Shown here: in pieces, positions 8,798-16,124 of the stretch
How positions within the stretch are numbered: the first letter of the stretch is position 1
Layout: every line of letters starts with the position of its first letter
Assembly (NCBI GenBank): GCA_022825745.1
Contig: JAJDWF010000076.1
Span: forward strand, 1-39,129
DNA length: 39,129 bases
From: Dehalococcoidia bacterium
GTDB lineage: Bacteria > Chloroflexota > Dehalococcoidia > Lucifugimonadales > UBA3495
Direction of reading: 5' to 3'
Made by a program: the position numbers and the translations under genes
The notes under the pieces: generated by a model
What the model was told of the DNA's origin: nothing
What the model saw: the letters and a program-made list of their open reading frames with translations, nothing else
The model's database searches: none

Positions 8798-9487
8798 CTA
8801 GAACCAAAGTCTCTGACCGGTTATGTACTCCTGCCGGAACTCAAGGTCGGTCTTGGACAAGTACCGTAAGCCTTCGGCCACGCCGATAGTGATGGACGCT
8901 ACCAGGGCAATGGGACCGACGAAGGACAGGACCAAAATATACAGGAAGATGATCAGCCCGATCACCGCCAGCGAGAGGAGTATGCCCAACACGAGCACCA
9001 CGCATCCTAATGAGCACCAACCGTCGTCGTCATCGTCATCATCGTCGGATCGACGCCGGCGTCTTCCCCCTCTGCGCCGCCGGTTTCTCCACCGCCGCCA
9101 CTGCCGCTCCTCTTCCTCGTCGCCCATCATGTTCGATCCCATCCCGACCACTCGGAACGTGTACCGGAGCAACCGCCACGGCCACAGGAGCAGCCGGGCC
9201 GGGTTCACGATCTCGCGCACCGTGTGCCCGAAATGGAACCGCCGGACATAGACATAGCCGAACAGGATGAGCGCCCACGCGGCGATATACACGGCAATGA
9301 GGTCGCCGGTTGGCGCGAAGAACTGGGCGGCCAGCGCCGCCACTCCCACCAGCGTAAGGGCGGCGTGAATAGCGGCAACGTGGTTATGGCCAAGATAAAA
9401 CTTGTGAATCCCGGTCCAACCCAGAAAAATTGCCAGATAGGCAGCGACCGTCCGGCGTTTCGGACCTGCTGGGAACATGGACGTCAT
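8798..9487 (-). CDS. TM2-domain membrane protein with an Arg/Asp-rich loop
   Basis: 229 residues. The N-terminal TM2 domain (about 12-90) has the family pattern FLGWTGIHKFYLGH followed by hydrophobic helices. A cytoplasm-facing loop (about 123-156) has an acidic EEEE patch, then a run rich in Arg and Trp, then eight consecutive Asp residues. One long or two short membrane segments follow (about 160-205), then a polar tail ending in RLWF. The function of TM2 proteins is not established; they often sit next to signalling or stress genes. The position inside the PP2C/vWA/kinase operon, 12 bp after one vWA gene and 35 bp before the kinase, suggests a membrane anchor or adaptor for the module. That role is an inference. 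Confidence 0.8.
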   Translation of the reverse strand: MTSMFPAGPKRRTVAAYLAIFLGWTGIHKFYLGHNHVAAIHAALTLVGVAALAAQFFAPTGDLIAVYIAAWALILFGYVYVRRFHFGHTVREIVNPARLLLWPWRLLRYTFRVVGMGSNMMGDEEEERQWRRWRNRRRRGGRRRRRSDDDDDDDDGWCSLGCVVLVLGILLSLAVIGLIIFLYILVLSFVGPIALVASITIGVAEGLRYLSKTDLEFRQEYITGQRLWF

Positions 9488-9499
9488 AACTGCCTGCCT

Positions 9500-10159
9500 T
9501 TACAGGAAGTTCTGCTGGGGCAGCCGGATGCTCTGGCCCGGCTGGGACTGGGACACGGCGGCCACGGAGCGGGACAGCCATTGAATTGAACCGTCCAGTT
9601 GGTCCATGCTGGTCAGCGGCACAGCTGGCCTAGGCAGAGTGGCGGACAGTGCCTCGGCGCCTCCGCCGATGACGAAAGAGAAGAAAGCGACACCGCGATT
9701 CTCCTCCATTTCGATTAGACGGGCAGCGGTGCGTCGGTTAAGCGCACCGGCGCCGTCGGTAAGAAAATAGGCCAGGCTGCGATAATAGGCGATGCCGCCG
9801 TCCCGGTAGCTCTGCTTGCGCGCCTCGATGAGGTCTAGGGCCAGGTTGATGCCAGCGCCGAAATTAGTGTAGCCGCTCGCCCGGAGGCGAGGAGGCTTGA
9901 AGTCCGTGCCGTTGGTGAAGTCCTGCGCCACCGACGCTGAATCATTAAAAGCAACGACGGCTACGTCGGCCCGCAGCGCGGTGACCGGGTCTTCGCGGAT
10001 GATGTCGCCGAACTTGACCAGAGCCTCATTGACCGTTGCAATGGGCGCGCCGCTCATGGAGCTGGACACGTCCAGAATCAGGACGATGGAGCACCGGGCT
10101 TCGGGGTTCTCGGCGAATTCGGCGGTGTCGTACACGCCAACCGAGTCTCGAATGCTCAT
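9500..10159 (-). CDS. TerY-like von Willebrand factor A protein, paralogue 1
   Basis: 219 residues, all one vWA domain without signal peptide or membrane segment. The metal-ion-dependent adhesion site is complete: DVSSS (Asp30, Ser32, Ser34), a Thr in GYTNFGAG, and an Asp in FLTDGAG. TerY/YegL-like vWA proteins are soluble partners of PP2C phosphatases and kinases. The C-terminus SIQWLSRSVAAVSQSQPG is nearly the same in all three paralogues here. A GGAGG precedes the ATG at 10159. It is the shortest copy: the segment after the third metal-site loop is trimmed compared with the others. It lies 18 bp behind paralogue 2 and 12 bp before the TM2 gene, in one transcription unit. Confidence 0.88.
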   Translation of the reverse strand: MSIRDSVGVYDTAEFAENPEARCSIVLILDVSSSMSGAPIATVNEALVKFGDIIREDPVTALRADVAVVAFNDSASVAQDFTNGTDFKPPRLRASGYTNFGAGINLALDLIEARKQSYRDGGIAYYRSLAYFLTDGAGALNRRTAARLIEMEENRGVAFFSFVIGGGAEALSATLPRPAVPLTSMDQLDGSIQWLSRSVAAVSQSQPGQSIRLPQQNFL

Positions 10160-11011
10160 TGTTGGCCTCCATCCGCTCTAGAAGTCCAGGTAGTCGGGTT
10201 CCGGCAGGCGTATGGCCTCGCCGGGCTGGGACTGGGACACGGCGGCCACCGAGCGGGACAGCCACTGGATGGATCCTTCCAGCTGTTCCATGTTGGTCAG
10301 CTCGATGGCCGCGCGGGGCGCCAGCTCGTTGAGCGCCGACATATCGACGGGAAGGTCCGGCGAGCCGATGCCGAAGCAGAAGAAGGCGATACCGCGGCTC
10401 TCCTCCGCCGCTTTCAGACGGTCCGCGGCTTTGGACAGCTCGCTGGCGTCGTCGTGCTCCGGGTAGCCGTCGCTGAGGAAGTAGGCCAGGCTGCGGTAGT
10501 AGGCGATGCCGCCGTCCCGGTAGCTCTGCTTGCGGGCCTCGGTAATGTCCAGGGCCAGGTTGACGGCCTTGGAGTAGTTGGTGCCGCCTTTGACGGACAG
10601 CGTGGGCGGTTCAAAGTCGGTGCCGTTGGTGAAGTCCTGCACTACGCGGGCATCATGGTCGAACTCGATGATGGCCACGTCGGCGCGGAGCGCGGTAACC
10701 GAGTCCTCCTTGATGATCTCGCCGAACTTGACCAGGGCCTGGTTCACGGTCTGCATTTTGAGCCCGCCCATGGATCCGGACACGTCCAGGATCAGGACGA
10801 TGGAACACCGGGCCTCCGGGTTGTCGGCGAATTCGGCCTGGTCATATACGCCTACGGTATCTTGTATGCTCATTGCTGGTCCTCCTTATCTTTGGAATTA
10901 AGGATCTTTGAAATTCAGGGTCTAGAAATTCAGGTAATCGGGTTGGGGCAGTCGGATGCTCTCCCCGGGCTGGGACTGGGACACGGCGGCCACCGAGCGG
11001 GACAGCCACTG
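9541..11011. repeat. Near-identical DNA blocks shared by the three vWA genes
   Basis: Two blocks recur in each vWA gene. The C-terminal block starts CTGGGACTGGGACACGGCGG and lies at about 9542-9580, 10226-10267 and 10970-11011. A mid-domain block containing GATGCCGCCGTCCCGGTAGC lies at about 9769-9827, 10483-10541 and 11428-11486. Synonymous sites are also nearly unchanged within the blocks while flanking coding sequence has diverged, which points to recent exchange between the copies or unusually strong constraint. The interval spans the first to the last C-terminal block. Confidence 0.75.
10178..10873 (-). CDS. TerY-like von Willebrand factor A protein, paralogue 2
   Basis: 231 residues, a single cytoplasmic vWA domain. 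Metal-site residues are complete: DVSGS (Asp30, Ser32, Ser34), the Thr in GGTNYSKA and the Asp in FLSDGYP. It shares long identical stretches with paralogues 1 and 3, notably KQSYRDGGIAYYRSLAYFL and the C-terminal SIQWLSRSVAAVSQSQPG, and ends in LDF. An AAGGAGG stands about 7 bases before the ATG at 10873. The 18-bp and 48-bp gaps to its neighbours place it in the same operon. It is the closest of the three to a plain TerY/YegL protein; its ligand is unknown. Confidence 0.88.
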   Translation of the reverse strand: MSIQDTVGVYDQAEFADNPEARCSIVLILDVSGSMGGLKMQTVNQALVKFGEIIKEDSVTALRADVAIIEFDHDARVVQDFTNGTDFEPPTLSVKGGTNYSKAVNLALDITEARKQSYRDGGIAYYRSLAYFLSDGYPEHDDASELSKAADRLKAAEESRGIAFFCFGIGSPDLPVDMSALNELAPRAAIELTNMEQLEGSIQWLSRSVAAVSQSQPGEAIRLPEPDYLDF

Positions 11012-11896
11012 AATGGAACCTTCCAACTGCGCCATGTTGTTCAATACCACCGGTGGGCGGGGCGCGAGCCTGGAAAGCTCACCCACCGCGGTTCGCATGA
11101 TGCCGGCGCTGACGCACCGCTCAATGATGTCCGGCACGCTGGCGTCCACCAGTTCGGCGACCCGGTATAAATTGAGTCCCCTGGCGCCTTCGGCGCCGTG
11201 TCCAAAGGCGCCGGCCGCGGTGAGTTCTTCGTCACTGATGCCAATCAGCTTGAAGAAATCATCAAGTTTATCGCCATCAACGCCCCACTCGGGTATGCCG
11301 TCGTCCCCACTGATTATGAAGGAGAAGAACGCGACGCTGCGATTTTCCTCGGCGGCGGCCAGGCGTTGGGCCGCCTGAGCCAAAGGGCCGGGATAGTCGT
11401 TGACCGGAAGGCCGTCGGTGAGGAAGTAGGCCAGGCTGCGATAATAGGCGATGCCGCCGTCCCGGTAGCTCTGCTTGCGCGCCTCGATAATGTCCAGCGC
11501 CTGGTTGACGGCGACGGAGAATTTCGTGCCGAACAATAATTTGCTGGAAGGGTATAAAGCCAGCAGATCCCTTTCCCTATACTGAGCATAGGTCGCCCGG
11601 TCTTTTGGAGTGGAACAGTAGAGGACCGGGGCCTCGAAATCCGTGCCGTTGACGAAATCCTGTACCACCCGCGCGGTACCCGTGAAGGCAATGACGGCTA
11701 TATCGGCCCGCAAGGCAGTGACCGAGTCTTCCCGGATCATCTCCTGGAACTTGAACAGGGCCTGGTTCACCGTGTCAATCTTGGCGCCCTCCATGGACTC
11801 GGACACGTCGAGAATGAGGACGATGGGGCACCGCGCCTCCGGGTTGTCGGCGAATTCCGACTGGTCGTACACGCCTATGGTGTCGTGGATGGTCAT
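10922..11896 (-). CDS. TerY-like von Willebrand factor A protein, enlarged paralogue 3
   Basis: 324 residues. The core vWA domain matches the two downstream paralogues: DVSES metal motif at Asp30, KQSYRDGGIAYYRSLAYFL, the Asp in FLTDGLP, and the same C-terminal SIQWLSRSVAAVSQSQPG. Two insertions make it about 95 residues longer. One (near residues 92-118) sits before the second metal loop, which reads GTKFSVAV rather than GxTNxxxA. The other (near 200-275) sits in the second half of the domain. A GGAGGGTAAC precedes the ATG. As the first vWA gene after the phosphatase (18-bp gap) it may be a specialised ligand-binding version; this is an inference from the insertions only. Confidence 0.86.
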   Translation of the reverse strand: MTIHDTIGVYDQSEFADNPEARCPIVLILDVSESMEGAKIDTVNQALFKFQEMIREDSVTALRADIAVIAFTGTARVVQDFVNGTDFEAPVLYCSTPKDRATYAQYRERDLLALYPSSKLLFGTKFSVAVNQALDIIEARKQSYRDGGIAYYRSLAYFLTDGLPVNDYPGPLAQAAQRLAAAEENRSVAFFSFIISGDDGIPEWGVDGDKLDDFFKLIGISDEELTAAGAFGHGAEGARGLNLYRVAELVDASVPDIIERCVSAGIMRTAVGELSRLAPRPPVVLNNMAQLEGSIQWLSRSVAAVSQSQPGESIRLPQPDYLNF

Positions 11897-11914
11897 GGCG
11901 GTTACCCTCCGGTT

Positions 11915-12706
11915 TCAGCCGGCGCGGGCAGCAATGGCGATGGTAACGTCGTCGGTGGTGCGCGACTGCACCCGCTCGCCGCTGATGAAGGCGTGGAGCC
12001 GTTCGGGGACGGCTTCCGGTTCGTCGGTGTGGACCAGGTCGTTCAGCATCGGGTTCCAGAAGCCGAGGAACGCTTCGCGTTCCGGCATCTTGAGGGCCAG
12101 GTTCTGCAAGCCGTCGGTAATCAGCGCCAGGGCGTCGTAATCATGGGCGGAGGCATGGCCCACGTCGGCTATGCTGTCCGGCTGTGATCGGGAAGTGATG
12201 AAGGTAGTCTCGTTAGCGTACTCGCCGGTGTGAGCGTCGCACAGGGTTCTGGCCTCGCCGCTGCCGATGTTGAAGGCGATAACGGCGCCGTCGCCCACCT
12301 GCGCGGCGGTCACGAGGTCGTCGCTGGCAAAGGCAACGATGAGGGTTGATGCCAGTTCCCGCACCGGGACGCCATGTCGCAGGCCGTAACGCTCCACCGA
12401 GATTCGGGCCTGCTTAACGGCGTCGCGCGCCAGGGACTCGGCCAGGCGCTCGCCAAAAGCCGCCGCCGGCTGTCGGTTGATGCCGTCAACAATCGTGGCG
12501 ACGGCGGCGTCCACGGCAGTACGGGAACCCTCGTCGGAACGGGGGGCGGAGCCGGCCCCGTCGGCGACGGCGGCCACTATGATTTCGCCGATGCCGACTT
12601 CGACCAGCCGGCAGGCCACCGCATCCTGGTTGGGGAGAGCATCCCTAAGGTGCGAACTGCCCGGAGCAGTTGCCGTTGCGATACGCCAGCGGTGTTTGCC
12701 AGACAT
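11915..12706 (-). CDS. PP2C-family Ser/Thr protein phosphatase (YegK-like)
   Basis: 263 residues, a soluble phosphatase domain. Metal-binding motifs are in order: NQDA (Asp28), VADGAGSA (Asp49-Gly50), VGDGAV (Asp139), ITDGL (Asp198) and TTDDVT (Asp252-Asp253). These enzymes remove phosphate from Ser/Thr using two or three Mg/Mn ions. The start is supported by GGGAGGTGAG directly before the ATG at 12706. It is the first gene of the minus-strand operon and lies 18 bp before the enlarged vWA gene. The pairing of PP2C, vWA and a YegI-like kinase is the signature of the TerY-P triad, so it probably opposes the kinase at the end of the operon. Confidence 0.88.
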   Translation of the reverse strand: MSGKHRWRIATATAPGSSHLRDALPNQDAVACRLVEVGIGEIIVAAVADGAGSAPRSDEGSRTAVDAAVATIVDGINRQPAAAFGERLAESLARDAVKQARISVERYGLRHGVPVRELASTLIVAFASDDLVTAAQVGDGAVIAFNIGSGEARTLCDAHTGEYANETTFITSRSQPDSIADVGHASAHDYDALALITDGLQNLALKMPEREAFLGFWNPMLNDLVHTDEPEAVPERLHAFISGERVQSRTTDDVTIAIAARAG

Positions 12707-12756
12707 CTCACCTCCCGGCCGTGGGAAACGTGGTGCGGTTACGCGCTCCCGTTCGC

Positions 12757-12762
12757 ATTATA
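12757..12762 (-). promoter_or_regulatory. Candidate -10 element of the phosphatase/vWA/kinase operon
   Basis: The minus strand reads TATAAT here, a perfect -10 box, about 50 bp upstream of the phosphatase start. The -35 region at the right spacing (CTATTT) is weak, so either an activator or a relaxed promoter would be needed. The transporter gene at 12889 diverges from the same 176-bp region. Confidence 0.4.
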
Positions 12763-12888
12763 CGCTATGAGTCCATAGCAAATAGAATAAGCGCGAGGGC
12801 GAGAGGTTAGTCGCGCGCGCAAGTACATTTCCTTGCGCCGATTGGGTTGTCGTGATAGGTTCCACGTATTGCTCCAGGAGGAATGAAT

Positions 12889-14946
12889 ATGCGCCCCGCC
12901 GGATGGTTAGCAGTCTGTATCCTGACGTTGTGCCTGTTTGCGCTGTTGGGATGTACCCCGGAGGTGGTCCGGGAGGAAGTGGTCCGTGAGGTGGAAGTAG
13001 TGGTCACGGCCACGCCCGGGCCCGGCGGATCCGCCCAAACCGGGCAAACGTCCGCGCCGGTCGGCCAGGCTCCCGACCCGACGCCGGGCCAGCAAGCCGC
13101 CTCGACAACGCAGCCGGCTGCGGCAACGCCGGCACCACCCACAACCACAGACGCGACCGAAAACGTTTACCAACTGGGCATTTCGGCGGACCTGACCACG
13201 ACCAACTACTGGGCGTACCTGGGACCCGACGGCACGATTTGGAACCTGTACGTGCTGGGCGGCGGCAAGCCCGTCCTGTACACGTACTCGGCGCAGCGGT
13301 TCGACTGGGTGCCGTCGCTGGCGGCGGATTTCCCGACGGCACTGGCGGAGGAAACCGTGGGCGGCCAGACCTTCTGGACCACCGAGGTTCCTCTGAAACA
13401 GGGGGTGAAGTGGAGCGACGGCAACGACGTCACCGCCGAGGATTTCGCCTTCACCGCGCATACGGCGGCCGAGCTGGAGCTCTCCGGCAACTGGCCGTCC
13501 ATAGTGGACCCCGAGTTCTTCGACCATGCGGAGGCGCTGGACCCATACCGGCTCAAGATATTCTTCAAGCAAAAGCCGGGGCTGGCGCGCTGGCAGTTCG
13601 GCCAGGCCTTCATGCCCATCCTCTCCAAGGCGTATTGGGAGCCGGTGGTGGCGGAGGCCAAACAGGCGGGCGAGATTATCGAGCAGCAGAAAGCGCTGTA
13701 CGCGCACGTTCCGGAGAACGAGCCGACGGCCGGGGGATTCGGATTCAGCAAGTGGGAGCGCGGCGCCTTCGCGGAAAAGGAACGGAACCCCGACTACTAT
13801 TTCGCCGACAGCACGGTGACGCAGTACGCCAGCGGCGCGTACGCCGAATCCAAGCCGGGGGCCTACGAGTTTGCGGCATACGGCGCGCCGGGCGGCGACA
13901 AGACGCTGGAGTACACGACGGGGCCCTACGCGGACAGCGCCATCTACTCGATCTACGGAAGCCAGGACGCCACGGTGCTGGCCCTGAAAAAGGGCGACAT
14001 CGACTTCATGCTGAACCCGCTGGGATTGTCGCGAGGCTTGCAGGAACAACTGGAGGGAGAGGACGGGCTGACCGTGATCGAAAATCCGTCCACCGGCGTG
14101 CGCTACCTGGGGTTCAACTTCCGCAGGGAACCGATGGACAATAAGGCGTTCCGCCAGGCGGTGGCGACGCTTATCGACAAGGAATTTCTGACCAGCACCG
14201 TATTGCAGGGCGTGGCCATCCCCATGTACACCATGGTGCCCGAGGGCAACGTGGCCTGGTACAACGCGGACGTACCGCTGATCGGGCAGGGGTTGAGCCG
14301 GGGCGAGCGTATCGCCCAGGCCGTGCAGATGCTCAAGGATGCCGGGTTCACCTGGGAGACGGAGCCCAGGATCAGCGAGGACGGCAGGTTCGTCGAGCAG
14401 CCGGGCGAGGGGTTGAAAATGCCCAACGGCGAGCCGGTTCCCGAGATGGACATCCTGGCGCCCAGTCCCGGCTACGATCCCTTGCGTTCCACCTTCGCCA
14501 TCTGGATCGAGCGGTGGCTGAACGAGGTAGGCATTCCCGTGCGAGCCGACTTGACCGGGTTCAACCTGATCGTGGAAAAGGTGTTTGACCAGCAGGACTT
14601 CGACATGTGGATACTCGGCTGGAGGCTGACCCTCTATCCCGACTACCTGGAGGCGTTCTTCCACAGCCGGCATGCCGGTCTGGAGGGACACAACGCCGGG
14701 GGCTACAACAACCCTGAGTTCGACCGGCTGGCCGACCAACTGCTGGCGGAGACGGACGTGGAAACGGCGCGGCAGCAGGTCTTCGAGATGCAGGCGTTCC
14801 TGGCGGATGACCTCCCCTACGTGGTGCTGTTCGACACGCCGCTGGTGGAGGCCTACCGCAGCGACCGGATTACATACCCGTACACCGATTCGCTGGGCGG
14901 GCTGCAGAACGCCTCGGGGTTGACGACGCTGGTGCAGTTCAAGTAG
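12889..14946 (+). CDS. ABC-transporter substrate-binding lipoprotein, peptide/nickel family 5
   Basis: 685 residues. It would capture oligopeptides or a similar solute outside the cell and deliver it to the permeases encoded next. The signal peptide ends in the lipobox LLGC (Cys22). The mature start EVVREEVVREVEVVVTATPG and a Gln/Pro/Thr linker are a common Chloroflexota pattern. The family-5 fold follows, with KQGVKWSDGNDVTAEDFAFT, then NKAFRQAVATLIDK and a late WILGWRL segment. AGGAGG at 12876-12881 lies only one base before an ATG at 12883 but seven bases before the in-frame ATG at 12889, so 12889 is chosen. The permease gene follows after 26 bp. The true ligand cannot be read from sequence. 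Confidence 0.9.
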   Translation: MRPAGWLAVCILTLCLFALLGCTPEVVREEVVREVEVVVTATPGPGGSAQTGQTSAPVGQAPDPTPGQQAASTTQPAAATPAPPTTTDATENVYQLGISADLTTTNYWAYLGPDGTIWNLYVLGGGKPVLYTYSAQRFDWVPSLAADFPTALAEETVGGQTFWTTEVPLKQGVKWSDGNDVTAEDFAFTAHTAAELELSGNWPSIVDPEFFDHAEALDPYRLKIFFKQKPGLARWQFGQAFMPILSKAYWEPVVAEAKQAGEIIEQQKALYAHVPENEPTAGGFGFSKWERGAFAEKERNPDYYFADSTVTQYASGAYAESKPGAYEFAAYGAPGGDKTLEYTTGPYADSAIYSIYGSQDATVLALKKGDIDFMLNPLGLSRGLQEQLEGEDGLTVIENPSTGVRYLGFNFRREPMDNKAFRQAVATLIDKEFLTSTVLQGVAIPMYTMVPEGNVAWYNADVPLIGQGLSRGERIAQAVQMLKDAGFTWETEPRISEDGRFVEQPGEGLKMPNGEPVPEMDILAPSPGYDPLRSTFAIWIERWLNEVGIPVRADLTGFNLIVEKVFDQQDFDMWILGWRLTLYPDYLEAFFHSRHAGLEGHNAGGYNNPEFDRLADQLLAETDVETARQQVFEMQAFLADDLPYVVLFDTPLVEAYRSDRITYPYTDSLGGLQNASGLTTLVQFK

Positions 14947-14972
14947 TTGGCTCCGGTTAGGAACGCGTCGCT

Positions 14973-16124
14973 ATGACAAGTTACCTGGCGCGGCGGGCCG
15001 GCCAGATGGTCCTGACCCTGTTCCTGATCGTCACGCTGACGTTCTTCCTGGTGCAAGCGCAGCCGGGGGACTACGCGACGTTCTATTCCCTCAATCCTGA
15101 CATTCCCGCAGAGGCGCGGGAGCAGATTAAGGCGTCGTTCGGACTGGACAAGCCCCTGTGGCAGCAGTACCTGGTGCACATGAAAAACACGTTCACCGGG
15201 AACTTCGGCGTGTCTTTCGGCCACTATCCGCGCCCGGTGATGGAGGTGCTGGCGGAGCGGTTGCCGCGCACGGTGGTACTGTTTCTCTCGGCCACGGCGG
15301 TATCCTTCTACGTGGGGTTCTTTCTGGGCAAGGCCATCGCGTGGCGCAGGGGCGGCGTGCTGGAGTATGCGGCGACCATCTCGGGGGCGACGCTGTTCAC
15401 GGCGTTTACGCCGGCGTTCGCGCTGATGATGATCTGGATCTTCGCGTTCAAGCTGGGGTGGCTGCCCGTGGGCAAGTTTCTGGACCCGCTGATCTGGCGG
15501 GGCGCGGAGGTGAGCGCCAACCACGTTTTCAGCTACATGCTGGCCACGGCGGCAGTCTTTATCGCATTCGCTTTTCTGACGCTGCTTGCGGCGCGGAAAC
15601 TCGGCCGCCTGGGGACGGGGCGGATGCCGTTCCTGGTGATCGCGGGCGGAGCGGCGGTCATTCCCATCGTGTGGGCCTTCACGGGCGTGGGCTACCTGGC
15701 GCTGGACATCCTGCGGCACATGATATTGCCCATCGCCACGCTGACGCTGATCTCGTTTGCCGGGACGATGCTGCTGACGCGCAACAGCATGCTGGAAACG
15801 ATGCGCGAGGACTACGTGATGGCGGCCCGGGCCAAGGGGCTGCCCGAAAAGGTGGTGCGGGACAGGCACGCGGCGCGCAACGCCCTGCTCCCGGTGATTA
15901 CCAGCCTGGTGTACAGCCTGATTTTCGCCATCGACGGCAGCGTGATCATCGAGGGCGTTTTCTCGTGGCCGGGCACCGGCATGACGCTGCTGGAGGCGGT
16001 GCGCTCGGAGGACCTGCCCCTGGTGATGGGATCGATGGTATTCATCGGCCTGTTCTCGCTGCTGGCCCACGTGATAGTGGACGTACTGTACGTGTACCTT
16101 GACCCGAGGATTCGTTACCAGTGA
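14973..16124 (+). CDS. ABC-transporter permease, DppB/OppB type, with an extra membrane insertion
   Basis: 383 residues, longer than the usual 300-340. The N-terminal YLARRAGQMVLTLFLIVTLT helix, the periplasmic FGLDKPLWQQYLVH, and the EAA coupling loop (ARAKGLPEKVVRDRHAARNA) followed by LLPVITSL define the DppB subfamily. Between GKFLDP (about residue 172) and RHMILPIATL (about 247) there is an additional segment of about 70 residues that holds two extra hydrophobic stretches. This accounts for the greater length. The stop codon overlaps the GTG start of the next permease (GTGA), so the two are translationally coupled. It forms the membrane channel together with that gene. Confidence 0.9.
   Translation: MTSYLARRAGQMVLTLFLIVTLTFFLVQAQPGDYATFYSLNPDIPAEAREQIKASFGLDKPLWQQYLVHMKNTFTGNFGVSFGHYPRPVMEVLAERLPRTVVLFLSATAVSFYVGFFLGKAIAWRRGGVLEYAATISGATLFTAFTPAFALMMIWIFAFKLGWLPVGKFLDPLIWRGAEVSANHVFSYMLATAAVFIAFAFLTLLAARKLGRLGTGRMPFLVIAGGAAVIPIVWAFTGVGYLALDILRHMILPIATLTLISFAGTMLLTRNSMLETMREDYVMAARAKGLPEKVVRDRHAARNALLPVITSLVYSLIFAIDGSVIIEGVFSWPGTGMTLLEAVRSEDLPLVMGSMVFIGLFSLLAHVIVDVLYVYLDPRIRYQ

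Noticed and set aside
12907-14739. 610-codon open frame on the minus strand
   Set aside because: It is antisense to the solute-binding lipoprotein gene, which has a signal peptide, ribosome site and family motifs. The minus frame has the His/Arg/Gly-rich composition of a GC-rich shadow frame.
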